NCBI RefSeq assembly: GCF_012931685.1
Contig: NZ_JABANC010000003.1
Span: forward strand, 248,001 to 312,000
Direction: 5' to 3'
DNA length: 64,000 nt
DNA from: Hanstruepera ponticola
GTDB taxonomy: Bacteria > Bacteroidota > Bacteroidia > Flavobacteriales > Flavobacteriaceae
A program made the translations under genes and the position numbers. Under the pieces are notes generated by a model. It did no database searches, was not told where the DNA came from, and saw only the letters and a list, made by a program, of their open reading frames with translations. Shown one piece after another: positions 44,505-53,799 of the stretch (position 1 is the first letter of the stretch; each line of letters begins with the position of its first letter).

Positions 44505-44975
44505 ATAACTTAACTAACCAAAAAAATTAAACAAACAAAAAATAGTGCTGATATTTAGGTATTTAGCACTCTTATTTTGATATTTAAATCTACAAATACT
44601 TATCAAAAACCTCATAAATTCTCGATGAAATGATGAAATTAATTGTTTAGTCATTTTTTTTTGCAAAAAACATCCATGAAATACTAATTATTTCATTTTT
44701 AACTAGTTACATCATCTCAATTAAAAAGTATCAGATTAATTAACTTTCTCATATCCACGCTTGACTTATTCAAACTAGCCATTCACTCAATTATTCTTTC
44801 ATTTTAGGTATTGTCAAGGTAATTTTATTCTAATGATGAAAGCCTTGAAGTGAAATAGTTAATTTGACCCTGATTTCAGTTAATCAGGAATGAATCAAGT
44901 TCTTGTAGTTGTGCAATGTCTACCCACACTATGAGTTTAGTGTGTAAACTAAAAACCCAATTCACTTCGAGGTTT
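44505..44975. other. Intergenic region, 471 bp, no gene seen
   Basis: This is AT-rich and without a coding frame longer than background. Near its right end are two short inverted repeats: CACACTA / TAGTGTG (44925-44944) and the 7-bp A/T-rich stem at 44951-44977. The rest shows no repeat or RNA structure that I can support. A small RNA cannot be excluded. Confidence 0.5.
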
Positions 44976-44977
44976 TT
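44951..44977 (-). terminator. Weak terminator of the leftward QEGLA operon
   Basis: Stem AAAAACC / GGTTTTT with a 13-nt loop; on the minus strand it ends in a T-run just after the stop codon of the QEGLA gene. The stem has only two G-C pairs, so confidence is low. Confidence 0.35.
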
Positions 44978-46136
44978 ATTTTAAACTCTTTAAAATAAAG
45001 TCTAAATTCTTGTTGATATGCTCTTTATTGATATAAGAATCAGTATAATACTTCGAGGTGGATGCCAAGCCTATTTTTTGTAATTTGTTAATGGTATGTA
45101 AATATTCTAAAGACACTTTGCCAGTTAGTAATGGATTTAAGTCTTTTCCCTTTTTAGCATAATTATAAACTTTCTTCAAACCTGACAGATATAAATGATC
45201 TTTTGTAAAGCCACCACCTCTATGCACACGCAAAGTGATTGCAAAGGCTTTGTCGCGATCTAACTTATATTGACTATACAGCAAATCAAAAGTGTCTGAA
45301 AAACTATAGCCTTTTATCAAACTATCTACTGCTATAACACGATATGACAACTCTTTCAATCGTGTTAGTGTCAAACAACCAGACATATATTCAGAATATA
45401 CCGCTAAACCTTCTTGTGTTTCAACATTATTAGGGAATCCATTTGAGAAAATATGTAATGGCTGATTAATCGCATTGAAAGTTGTAACCAAATGCACACC
45501 AATCTCATGATTGGCTAGAACCTGTAACTGGTTTTTACTAAACTTATGATTTTTCCTTAACACTAAAGTTTTAGCATGATTCTGAACCATTGCTGCAGCT
45601 GAAATATTTGTTGAAAATTTAATATGGTATTCAAAATCATAACGTTTTGAAAACTCTTCAAAATAGGCTTTAGCATCTTGAGCATTAAAAAGTGGTAGCA
45701 TATCTTGATCAAAATCACCATCATCAAAGCGCAAAATAAATTTGGCGTTGTCAAGATCTCTCTCTGTTGGTGTTCCAAAACTCTTTAAACTATTGTAATA
45801 AAACTTCCTGCTTTGATTAATAGTTTCAATGCATTCAATAAGCCCTGAGTATTCATAAATAATGTCTTCATATAGATTACGAATATCATTGTCTTCAATA
45901 CGTTCTAATCGCTGTGAAAAGAATAATCTATGAAGTTTATAGCCATTAAATTTTAACTTCGGATAATTAAAATTTGGTTCATAATTAAACTTTGAAGCAT
46001 AAAACTGTTTCTTTTCATTCTCAATATTAAGCGGGTTGATATAATTGAGTAATTCTATTTTTTTTACCAACCGATTAAGGTTAGAGTCTATATCAAATAA
46101 GTCTTGGTATTTATTTATTTGCTTTTCAGAAACCAT
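44976..46136 (-). CDS. QEGLA-motif (DUF1704, MATCAP-family) putative metallopeptidase
   Basis: The 386-residue protein holds H210-E-I-G-V-H215 (HExxxH zinc site) and VETQEGLAVYSEY with E242, the motif that names the family (flavohemoglobin expression-modulating QEGLA protein, TIGR02421/DUF1704). Animal relatives (MATCAP/KIAA0895) are tyrosine carboxypeptidases acting on alpha-tubulin. By analogy this enzyme may remove a C-terminal amino acid from a protein or peptide. It is the last of a leftward string with N-formylglutamate-amidohydrolase-like, sulfurtransferase and GshB-type genes; no base separates it from the amidohydrolase gene. Confidence 0.87.
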   Translation of the reverse strand: MVSEKQINKYQDLFDIDSNLNRLVKKIELLNYINPLNIENEKKQFYASKFNYEPNFNYPKLKFNGYKLHRLFFSQRLERIEDNDIRNLYEDIIYEYSGLIECIETINQSRKFYYNSLKSFGTPTERDLDNAKFILRFDDGDFDQDMLPLFNAQDAKAYFEEFSKRYDFEYHIKFSTNISAAAMVQNHAKTLVLRKNHKFSKNQLQVLANHEIGVHLVTTFNAINQPLHIFSNGFPNNVETQEGLAVYSEYMSGCLTLTRLKELSYRVIAVDSLIKGYSFSDTFDLLYSQYKLDRDKAFAITLRVHRGGGFTKDHLYLSGLKKVYNYAKKGKDLNPLLTGKVSLEYLHTINKLQKIGLASTSKYYTDSYINKEHINKNLDFILKSLK

Positions 46137-46967
46137 TTATTTTGAAAATGTTTTATAGAATTCATGTGCATGTTGTGGTAATTCGCTTTTCAGAGCATCT
46201 TCTACTGCAGTGACAACCTCTGGATAAATAATCTGCTTATACTCATCACAATACACTTTAGCAATTTCAGTTGCCAAAACTAACGTATTTTTAAAAGTAT
46301 TAGTTATATATCTTAAGAAATATCCATTACCATAAAATGTATCGTTAATTTTCGCTGTTGACTCAATACCATTAGGCAAAATTATTTGCTCAAGGCTCTG
46401 CCTCCAAGATTCAATAATGCTTCCAAATCGATTGTTATCTACATTGCTAGTTCCTAAATTCCAAGTGGGTACTTCCCTATCCCAACGTTGCCAATTATAA
46501 CTGTGCATGTCATAAACTATACATACACTGTGCTTTTCTTCAATTTTAGAAATTAAAGCATGAACTACTTTATAAAAATTATTATGCTTGTTTAAACTCC
46601 TTTGTTTCTTATCTAAATCTAAAGGCTTTTTCCACAATTGCTTTCCCCATGCTGTATCAAATACCGCATCTTCTGGGAAACGATTTAAGTCATATTCAAA
46701 TCGAGAATCACAACCAGCTATCACTATTGGGTGCGATTGTATCATGTTTTTTGTTTCAGGGTCTTCTTCATACCATCTTTCGTATTCGGTATGTAAACAA
46801 TTATCCCATAATTCTTTTCGAAACTGATGACCGTCATGAACTGCACCACAAACGTAATGCACATAACTATCAATTTTTATGGTAAAACTATAATCATCTG
46901 AAACTGCATGAAAAGTCTCTTCAGCTTCTATTTTTTTAATTATTTGGTCAACTGACAATTTTATCAT
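46137..46967 (-). CDS. N-formylglutamate amidohydrolase-like protein
   Basis: The 276-residue protein shows the fold's metal and substrate motifs in variant form: CGAVHDGHQFR, AGCDSRFEYDLNR, VCIVYDMHSYNW and NDTFYGNGYFLRYI. Classical members release formate from N-formylglutamate in histidine breakdown. There are no hut genes here, so another N-acyl-amino acid or peptide is more likely. It overlaps the sulfurtransferase gene by 4 bp and abuts the QEGLA gene, pointing to a shared pathway. Confidence 0.84.
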   Translation of the reverse strand: MIKLSVDQIIKKIEAEETFHAVSDDYSFTIKIDSYVHYVCGAVHDGHQFRKELWDNCLHTEYERWYEEDPETKNMIQSHPIVIAGCDSRFEYDLNRFPEDAVFDTAWGKQLWKKPLDLDKKQRSLNKHNNFYKVVHALISKIEEKHSVCIVYDMHSYNWQRWDREVPTWNLGTSNVDNNRFGSIIESWRQSLEQIILPNGIESTAKINDTFYGNGYFLRYITNTFKNTLVLATEIAKVYCDEYKQIIYPEVVTAVEDALKSELPQHAHEFYKTFSK

Positions 46968-48139
46968 GCTGCTTCGTTTATAATGCGTTTTAACCAGTTA
47001 AACACCACATGTTCCACTTGATCAAATTCGCCATCTGCAAAAAATAACACTTTAATATCTACAAACAGTTGATTTAAATCTGATCTTGAATATTCATGGG
47101 TTTCCATACCTTGAATAATTTTTTGGATACATTGATAATCATTATCCGCTTTAAACTCATCATAAACCATTTGGAACGTATTCATATCAACTTTAGATAA
47201 AATAACGTTGCGCTCTTTATTTGTTTCAGACAAATTTGAATTTGCCGCATAAAACAAAATGTAAGCTACTAATTCTTTTTTTGACCAATTTTGAACAGCA
47301 TCCATATCATTATTATTAATTAAACTTCCATATTCAGTCCATGAACCATCATAAACAGACATATTTTTATAACCAGTTAATTCTGCCCCTAGAGCCAACA
47401 CACAAGCCGTAATACCTGAACCACATGAAAAGACCATGGGTTTATCATCTTCTAAAACTTCTTGAAAAATATCACGAATCTCATTTTCAGATTTCAAACG
47501 GCCATTGACTAATAAATTTTGAAACGGTATGTTTTTTGAGTTTGGAATGGTTCCACTACGCAAACCTTCTCGAGGCTCTGGCTCCTGACCCATAAATCTT
47601 GCTTGAGAGCGTGCATCAATAACTTGGTGTGTTCTGTTTTTTACTATTTTCTGAACATCATCAAAAAAACACATACAATCTTGATTTTTTTTAGCTGTGA
47701 AATTTCCAATTGCTCCTTGATATACTTCTTTTTTACTTAATGGATAAAATGCTTCAATCCATGCAGGTAAACCTCCATCTAAAACTGCCACATTTTCAAA
47801 ACCAAAAGATTTAAACAACCACCAAGCTCTTGGGCTTGAATAAATACCCTTATCATCATAAATTACAAGGAAGCTATTATTGTTAATACCTAAATTCCTG
47901 GCTTCGCTTTCAAATTGATCTTGCGTTGGATACGTTGTTGGAAATGATGCAGCTGTATTGCTAAACTTATTCTTTAAATCAAAAAAACGTGCTTTTGGAA
48001 TGCATAAATCATTAGTGCTATTTGTATTTTCGGTAACTTTTGGAATAGATGCGTCGAGTATCACTAAATTGGTAGCATCTTTATTTTTATGTAACCATTC
48101 AACCGAAACAATAGGCTTATGGAATTTTGTAATTACCAT
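46964..48139 (-). CDS. Two-domain rhodanese/mercaptopyruvate sulfurtransferase fused to a TerB-like tail
   Basis: The 391-residue protein begins with an inactive rhodanese repeat (about 8-145). An active one follows (about 160-268), with the catalytic Cys239 in CGSGITAC, the loop type of 3-mercaptopyruvate sulfurtransferases. Residues of about 280-391 form an extra helical domain (WSKKELVAYILFYAANSNL; DIKVLFFADGEFDQVEHVV) that looks TerB-like. I do not know this fusion from characterised proteins. The operon position suggests sulfur handling or regulation for the neighbouring ligase and hydrolases. Confidence 0.82.
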   Translation of the reverse strand: MVITKFHKPIVSVEWLHKNKDATNLVILDASIPKVTENTNSTNDLCIPKARFFDLKNKFSNTAASFPTTYPTQDQFESEARNLGINNNSFLVIYDDKGIYSSPRAWWLFKSFGFENVAVLDGGLPAWIEAFYPLSKKEVYQGAIGNFTAKKNQDCMCFFDDVQKIVKNRTHQVIDARSQARFMGQEPEPREGLRSGTIPNSKNIPFQNLLVNGRLKSENEIRDIFQEVLEDDKPMVFSCGSGITACVLALGAELTGYKNMSVYDGSWTEYGSLINNNDMDAVQNWSKKELVAYILFYAANSNLSETNKERNVILSKVDMNTFQMVYDEFKADNDYQCIQKIIQGMETHEYSRSDLNQLFVDIKVLFFADGEFDQVEHVVFNWLKRIINEAA

Positions 48140-48150
48140 ACTTTAATGGG

Positions 48151-49188
48151 TTAGGCATCTTCAACTGTTTTTCGCAAACGAGAACGTCTGTTAAATGCTT
48201 CAAGATTATCGAGCACTTTACTTTCTAGAAAATCAATAACCTTCTCTTCTACCTTAAATTTATTTTTATATACTTTATTGATATATGTAATTCCACCTGG
48301 TGACATAACATTTACCTCAACCAATTTCCCACCAATGACGTCAATACCAACAAAATACAATCCATCTTTGACCAATTTAGGACCAATTTGTTTACACAAA
48401 GCCTTTTCTGCCTTGGTTAGTGAGTGTTTTTGAACGCTACCTCCAGCTGAAACATTAGAACGATGATCATCGCTTCCAGGCACACGCTTCATAGCACCAA
48501 CTGGCTCGCCATTTAACATTAAGATACGAACATCGCCTTGATCGGCTCCTTCAATGTAGTCTTGAAGAATAACATAGTTTGATGTACCATCTCCACTATT
48601 GATATAAAAATCCAATAGCGAATTAATATTACTCATTGCCGATTTTTCAATTAATATAACACCCGATCCTCCAAATCCATTTAAAGGTTTTAGTATCATT
48701 TTATCGGCTTTAGATTCTTTAATTTGCCTAATAAGATAATTCTTGTTTTTAGAAACATGTGTGTTTGGAATAATGTTGCTATGCGCATCACCAAAAGCAG
48801 CCGTGTATAATTTATTATTGGCCTCACGCATTCCCTGCAATGAATTAATTATAAAAACATCATCTTTGACAGAATCCAAAAAATTCAGCATTAAAGGATC
48901 TAATGGTGGATTTGCTCTAAAAAATATAGCATCAAAACCAGCCAAAGGAAGCATTTCTTCTCGTAAATTGGCTTTATTATAAAATGCTTTTAACGTACTA
49001 GGAACTTTATCCATTCTACCTACAACAGTACAAAACGCATTGGTAACACTATCTCGAATAGTTAGGTTTGCAGGAGAGCATAAAGCGACACCATGTTTTC
49101 TCTTGACACACTCTCTTATTAAAGCTAGACTTGTATCATTTTCAGGATCAATTTGTTCCCAAGGATACATTAAAAAGCAAATATTCAT
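48151..49188 (-). CDS. gshB: GshB-family ATP-grasp ligase
   Basis: The 345-residue protein aligns by eye with prokaryotic glutathione synthetase. Matching segments are RANPPLDPLMLNFLDSV, MILKPLNGFGGSGV (ATP-grasp glycine loop), GDVRILMLNGEPVGAMKRVP, SNVSAGGS, and LVEVNVMSPGGI, where E. coli GshB has INVTSPTCI. No GshA is seen and bshA lies in the window, so true glutathione synthesis is doubtful; a related C-N ligation is as likely. It is followed after 11 bp by the sulfurtransferase gene and preceded by a symporter gene 46 bp upstream. Confidence 0.85.
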   Translation of the reverse strand: MNICFLMYPWEQIDPENDTSLALIRECVKRKHGVALCSPANLTIRDSVTNAFCTVVGRMDKVPSTLKAFYNKANLREEMLPLAGFDAIFFRANPPLDPLMLNFLDSVKDDVFIINSLQGMREANNKLYTAAFGDAHSNIIPNTHVSKNKNYLIRQIKESKADKMILKPLNGFGGSGVILIEKSAMSNINSLLDFYINSGDGTSNYVILQDYIEGADQGDVRILMLNGEPVGAMKRVPGSDDHRSNVSAGGSVQKHSLTKAEKALCKQIGPKLVKDGLYFVGIDVIGGKLVEVNVMSPGGITYINKVYKNKFKVEEKVIDFLESKVLDNLEAFNRRSRLRKTVEDA

Positions 49189-49234
49189 CTTTCTTATTTT
49201 TGGCTAATTATTCTTAAAAATTAAGTTAATAATA

Positions 49235-50560
49235 TTATTTAACTTTATCATAATTGTCATCCCAGTTTTTTGGTTTTGGCTCATGCAATTTATCCAGTGA
49301 TTTGGCTACTAACATAGAGACTGTCGCATCTCCAGTTACATTCACAACAGTTCTACACATATCCAACGGCCTATCAACAGCAAAAATTAGAGCCAAGCCA
49401 ATAGGTAATAATTCAGCAGGAAATCCAATGGATTCTAAAACAATTACCAACATAACCATTCCCGCACTTGGCACAGCTGCACTACCTATAGACGCTAACA
49501 AGGCTGTTGCAATAATAACCAACTGATTAGTAAAAGTTAAACCTTCGGGCCAAATTACTTGCATAATAAAAACAGCAGCAATACCTTGATACAAGCTGGT
49601 GCCATCCATGTTTACAGTCGCTCCAACTGGTAATACAAAACCAGAAACCTCCTTATCTACTCCAATATGTTCTTCAACACGTTCCATAGTTACTGGTAAC
49701 GTCGCGGCACTAGAACTCGTTGAAAAAGCTAATAATTGTGCAGGTGATATTTTATTTAAAAACCAAAGAGGTGATTTTCCAGTAAATGATTTTATTAAAA
49801 TCAGATAGAAAACAATCATTAGTGCTAAACCTGCAACGACGCACAATGCATAATTCAATAATTTAAGTAAAATTTCAGTATCATCAAAAGCAATAATCAC
49901 ATTTGCCATCAATGCAAAAACCGCATAAGGAGCAAATAGCATTATTAAATCTACCATTTTCATAACTACCTCATTTAAGGAATTGAAAAACTTAACCAAT
50001 GGTTTTGCATCTTTTTCTGGTATCAATAACAAACAAATACCAACAAACAGAGCAAAAAAGATAACCTGAAGCATTTGCGCTTCACCTAAAGCTGTAAAAA
50101 TGTTACTTGGAAATATATCAACTAATGCTTGTAACGGACCTGCATCATGTTGTGCTGATGCCTTTGTTAGTTTATCGGTTACGCCAGCATCATTTTCATA
50201 CTTTAGTTTTATTTTCTCAATGGTATCTTGAGACATACCTGTTCCAGGCTTTAAGGTATTCACAATTGACAATCCTATGACTATTGCAACAAGAGTAGTT
50301 CCTACATAAATCAAGATAGTTCTCAATCCCATAGATTTAATTTTGGAAATATCCTTTAAGTCCGAAATACCTTTGATTAGTGAGGCTAGTATTAATGGTA
50401 CTGCGATAAGCTTTAATAAATTAATGAATATGGTTCCGAAAGGTGCAATCCAATCAGTTACGAATCCTTTACCGCCATCAACCGAATTCATGATAAATCC
50501 AAAGATGACACCTAAAACCATACCTATGATTATTTTCCAGTGTAGTGCTATTTTTTTCAT
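49235..50560 (-). CDS. DAACS-family dicarboxylate/amino acid:cation symporter
   Basis: The 441-residue protein has eight helices plus two re-entrant loops. Family hallmarks are the Ser-rich FSTSSSAATLPVT loop, VLPVGATVNMDGTSLYQ for Na+/substrate binding, and the late motif VDRPLDMCRTVVNVTGD. Members import glutamate, aspartate or C4-dicarboxylates with Na+ or H+. It is the first gene of the leftward string that includes the GshB-type ligase, so it may feed that pathway with glutamate or a related amino acid. Confidence 0.9.
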   Translation of the reverse strand: MKKIALHWKIIIGMVLGVIFGFIMNSVDGGKGFVTDWIAPFGTIFINLLKLIAVPLILASLIKGISDLKDISKIKSMGLRTILIYVGTTLVAIVIGLSIVNTLKPGTGMSQDTIEKIKLKYENDAGVTDKLTKASAQHDAGPLQALVDIFPSNIFTALGEAQMLQVIFFALFVGICLLLIPEKDAKPLVKFFNSLNEVVMKMVDLIMLFAPYAVFALMANVIIAFDDTEILLKLLNYALCVVAGLALMIVFYLILIKSFTGKSPLWFLNKISPAQLLAFSTSSSAATLPVTMERVEEHIGVDKEVSGFVLPVGATVNMDGTSLYQGIAAVFIMQVIWPEGLTFTNQLVIIATALLASIGSAAVPSAGMVMLVIVLESIGFPAELLPIGLALIFAVDRPLDMCRTVVNVTGDATVSMLVAKSLDKLHEPKPKNWDDNYDKVK

Positions 50561-50608
50561 ATAACGTCTGCCAATCTCCTAAAGAGAAATTTTATAATTA
50601 AAATTTTA

Positions 50609-50616
50609 CAAAAATA
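50609..50616 (-). promoter_or_regulatory. Putative -7 box for the symporter operon
   Basis: Minus-strand TATTTTTG fits TAnnTTTG, 48 bp ahead of the ATG at 50560. It could drive the whole string down to 44976. Confidence 0.45.
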
Positions 50617-50740
50617 TTCAGTTGTCAATATAAGTTTTTTTGACCTCGTACAATTAATCAGAAACATAATTTTTTGGATGTTTAATATTATTATGAAATT
50701 TCAGATTAAATGGAATTATATAATTAAAATTTAGAAACAA

Positions 50741-51508
50741 CTATTCCTCATCATAAATATCGTCATGATCATCAATTGCTTCCGTATTGGGATCCCTTCT
50801 AAATACCTCAATTAAATTAAAAACAATAATACAGAAAACCACCCATACAGCACCTGCAATAAATCCGGCGACAATATCTGATGGGTAATGCACTCCTAAA
50901 TAGATTCTGCTAACACCAATACTTAATATCAAAAAAGCAAAAATAATCATACCTGTATATTTCAGGAACCTGTTCATTTTCATTTTATAAAAAAGATAGA
51001 TTACAAACCCATAAAAGGACATAGCAGCCATAGCATGACCACTTGGGTAACTTAAGCTTTCGGCAGTTACCAACTGCTCAATAGTTGGACGTGCTCTGTT
51101 AAAAACACGCTTAAGGACTAGGTTTGACAGCGCAGAAATAATCATAACAATTCCTATTTGCAAAATGTATTTCCATTTTTTTAAAACAACTTTAGAAATG
51201 ATAGCTCCTATAACCGTAACAGCTATATAACCCTCCACATCACCAAGGTCAGTAACAAATTTAAAATAACTGGTAAATGCTGGTGAGCGATAAGATAAAA
51301 CAAAATCAGTCACGGAATTATCAAAGCCCACTAACTCGTCATCAATTAATGTTTCAGTGAATTCTATAAAAAAGTTTATACCAAAAACAATGAACATCAG
51401 TGCCAATAAAACGATAATAAAATAAGGCAATGTCACGTTGTAAACCCGTAATTTATCTCTTAAGGAATCTCTTAATTTTTTGACAAATGTTATTAGAAGT
51501 TCGAACAT
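50741..51508 (-). CDS. PAP2-family membrane phosphatase
   Basis: The 255-residue protein has about six helices and all three phosphatase motifs: KRVFNRARPT, SYPSGHAMA and SRIYLGVHYPSD. Members dephosphorylate phosphatidic acid, undecaprenyl diphosphate or lipid A. Which lipid is used cannot be told. It ends in an acidic tail. The start codon lies only 4 bp from a -7 box, so its mRNA may be leaderless. Confidence 0.9.
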   Translation of the reverse strand: MFELLITFVKKLRDSLRDKLRVYNVTLPYFIIVLLALMFIVFGINFFIEFTETLIDDELVGFDNSVTDFVLSYRSPAFTSYFKFVTDLGDVEGYIAVTVIGAIISKVVLKKWKYILQIGIVMIISALSNLVLKRVFNRARPTIEQLVTAESLSYPSGHAMAAMSFYGFVIYLFYKMKMNRFLKYTGMIIFAFLILSIGVSRIYLGVHYPSDIVAGFIAGAVWVVFCIIVFNLIEVFRRDPNTEAIDDHDDIYDEE

Positions 51509-51512
51509 AAAA

Positions 51513-51520
51513 CAAAACTA
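51513..51520 (-). promoter_or_regulatory. -7 box 4 bp from the PAP2 start codon (possible leaderless mRNA)
   Basis: Minus-strand TAGTTTTG fits TAnnTTTG; the ATG begins at 51508. The spacing is the same as for the box at 42520-42527. Confidence 0.45.
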
Positions 51521-51638
51521 TTTTGAAATCCATGCTAAATTTAATGGCACTTCATAAATTATTTGTGCTCAATCACTGAAAATAAATATGGGAAATGAAA
51601 TTTTAAGCTCTAACTCTGAATAATAACATACTGGTATC

Positions 51639-52703
51639 TCAATAAATTTTATTAATCAGATAAAAGTCCGCTAAAACTAATGCTGCCATTGCTTCAACAA
51701 TAGGCACAGCTCTTGGAACCACACAAGGATCATGACGACCTTTTCCTTGCATTTCAACAATACTACCTGAATTATCCAGTGTGTTTTGCTTTTGAATAAT
51801 AGTGGCAACAGGCTTAAAAGCCACGCGAAAGTAAATATCCATACCATTACTAATACCACCCTGAATGCCACCTGACAAGTTTGTAGTTGTTGTTCCGTCG
51901 TCGTTGAACAAATCATTATGTTCACTACCTTTCATTCTGGCACCACAAAATCCACTACCATATTCAAAACCTTTTACTGCGTTTATTGACAACATGGCCT
52001 TTCCTAATTCAGCGTGTAATTTATCAAAAACAGGTTCACCAAGTCCAATCGGAACATTTTGAAGTACACAGGTTACTGTTCCACCTATGGTATCACCTTC
52101 CTTTCTGATAGCTTTTATTTTTTCAATCATAGCATGAGCTGTCTCTTTATGAGGGCATCGCACTGCATTACTTTCTATATCAGCAAAGTTTAACGATTGA
52201 TAAGGTTTTTCTAAAAAAATATCACCTACAGAAGAGGTGTAAGCATTAATTTTTATTTCTGGAATTATTTGTTTTGCTAATGCTCCAGCAACCACACGAC
52301 ACGCTGTCTCACGAGCCGAACTTCGACCTCCTCCTCTATAATCACGAATTCCATATTTCTTTTCGTAAGTAAAATCGGCATGGCTTGGTCTATAAACATC
52401 TTTTATATGTGAGTAATCTTTTGACTTTTGATTGGTGTTTTTTATTATGAATCCAATGGATGTTCCTGTAGTAGTTCCTTCAAAGATACCAGATAAAAAC
52501 TCAACTGTATCAGGTTCTTTTCGCTGTGTTACTATTTCAGACTGGCCAGGTTTACGTCTATTTAATTCCTGTTGAATAGCTTCTAAATCAACTTTTACAC
52601 CTGAAGGGCAACCATCAATAATCCCTCCAATTGCTTTACCATGTGATTCTCCAAAAGTGGTTAATTTAAAAATGTTACCAAAGCTATTTCCCGCCATATT
52701 CAA
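51639..52703 (-). CDS. aroC: Chorismate synthase
   Basis: The 354-residue protein contains [18 protein letters not shown] near the N-terminus, [17 protein letters not shown] for FMN binding, and [14 protein letters not shown] and [19 protein letters not shown] near the end, all chorismate synthase signatures. It makes chorismate from EPSP with reduced FMN. The frame opens at ATG 52703 ([12 protein letters not shown]); ATG 52697 or the GNSFG start is equally possible. It stands alone, with a -7 box upstream. Confidence 0.95.
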   Translation of the reverse strand: MNMAGNSFGNIFKLTTFGESHGKAIGGIIDGCPSGVKVDLEAIQQELNRRKPGQSEIVTQRKEPDTVEFLSGIFEGTTTGTSIGFIIKNTNQKSKDYSHIKDVYRPSHADFTYEKKYGIRDYRGGGRSSARETACRVVAGALAKQIIPEIKINAYTSSVGDIFLEKPYQSLNFADIESNAVRCPHKETAHAMIEKIKAIRKEGDTIGGTVTCVLQNVPIGLGEPVFDKLHAELGKAMLSINAVKGFEYGSGFCGARMKGSEHNDLFNDDGTTTTNLSGGIQGGISNGMDIYFRVAFKPVATIIQKQNTLDNSGSIVEMQGKGRHDPCVVPRAVPIVEAMAALVLADFYLINKIY

Positions 52704-52739
52704 TATTTTACTGCTAAAGTAATTGTAATATTAGAGAAA

Positions 52740-52747
52740 CAAAAATA
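52740..52747 (-). promoter_or_regulatory. Putative -7 box for aroC
   Basis: Minus-strand TATTTTTG fits TAnnTTTG, 36 bp ahead of the ATG at 52703. Confidence 0.5.
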
Positions 52748-52882
52748 GAATGCTGTCATCGGTTCTGATTTATAAATAAATCTAGTAACAATTACTTAAC
52801 AAATTACTCACAAACAATTAATTACAGCGTAATATTAGGGTAATATTTAATGTAGTTATTTGCATTAAATATCCAATAAAAC

Positions 52883-53719
52883 TTGAAGCAAAAAAGGAAA
52901 ATTGAAATCTCGGTTATTTCAGATGTACATTTAGGAACTTATGGGTGTCAAGCAAAACAGCTTCTCACTTATCTAAACAGTATTAACCCAAAAAAGCTCA
53001 TTCTAAATGGTGACATCATAGATATTTGGCAGTTTAGTAAACGGTATTTTCCAAAATCTCACCTAAAGGTCATTAAAAAAATTATAGATATGGCATCAGA
53101 AGGTGTTGAAGTTATTTACATTACTGGAAACCATGATGATATGTTACGTAAGTTTAGCGGAACGGCTATAGGCAATATAAAAATTGATGATAAACTAGTT
53201 CTAAATTTAGATGGAAAGAAAGCATGGTTTTTTCATGGTGACGTGTTTGACGCATCTATACAAAACGCTAGGTGGTTAGCTAAATTAGGTGGCTATGGTT
53301 ATGATATGCTCATTCTTATTAATCGTTTTATAAATTGGTGTTTAGAATGCATGGGACGTGAAAAATATTCGCTATCACTTCGCATAAAAAATAGTGTTAA
53401 GAAAGCTGTGAAATACATAAGTGATTTTGAAGAAGTTGCATCTGATTTAGCCATTGAAAATGGTTATGATTATGTGATTTGTGGTCACATTCATCAACCT
53501 AAAATGCTTCTTAAAAAAAATAAAATGGGTGAAACCACCTATTTGAATTCTGGTGATTGGGTTGAAAACTTTACTGCATTAGAATATCAATTTAAACGTT
53601 GGAAAATTTACAATTACAATAACGACAAACTTTCAGCTTTTTACGCCGACGAAGATATTAAGGAAATGGAAATGAAAGATTTAATTGCTGCTATTACCAT
53701 TATTGATCAAAAACAGTAA
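52883..53719 (+). CDS. LpxH-like UDP-2,3-diacylglucosamine diphosphatase / metallophosphoesterase
   Basis: A 278-residue calcineurin-like hydrolase with a full metal set: SDVHLG, NGDIIDIW, ITGNHDD, FFHGDVFD, and ICGHIHQP. The arrangement is like LpxH, the lipid A step from UDP-2,3-diacyl-GlcN to lipid X. Similar UDP-DAGn hydrolases with a broader role exist in Bacteroidota, so the symbol is not assigned. It starts with TTG 52883 (MKQKRKIEISVI), with no better start in range. Confidence 0.85.
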   Translation: MKQKRKIEISVISDVHLGTYGCQAKQLLTYLNSINPKKLILNGDIIDIWQFSKRYFPKSHLKVIKKIIDMASEGVEVIYITGNHDDMLRKFSGTAIGNIKIDDKLVLNLDGKKAWFFHGDVFDASIQNARWLAKLGGYGYDMLILINRFINWCLECMGREKYSLSLRIKNSVKKAVKYISDFEEVASDLAIENGYDYVICGHIHQPKMLLKKNKMGETTYLNSGDWVENFTALEYQFKRWKIYNYNNDKLSAFYADEDIKEMEMKDLIAAITIIDQKQ

Positions 53720-53764
53720 ATCACTACTTTGTTGTTTTAATTATTGTTAGTTGTATTAAATTGT

Positions 53765-53772
53765 TATTTTTG
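53765..53772 (+). promoter_or_regulatory. Putative -7 box for the surface lipoprotein gene
   Basis: TATTTTTG fits TAnnTTTG, 27 bp ahead of ATG 53800. It lies inside the longer open frame that begins at 53761 and therefore argues for the later start. Confidence 0.5.
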
Positions 53773-53799
53773 AGACTGACAAAACTTAAAACAACAACA

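Noticed and set aside
46137-46967. Histidine degradation (hut) role for the N-formylglutamate-amidohydrolase-like gene
   Set aside because: No hutH, hutU or hutI is near it and its motifs are variant; the operon context points elsewhere.
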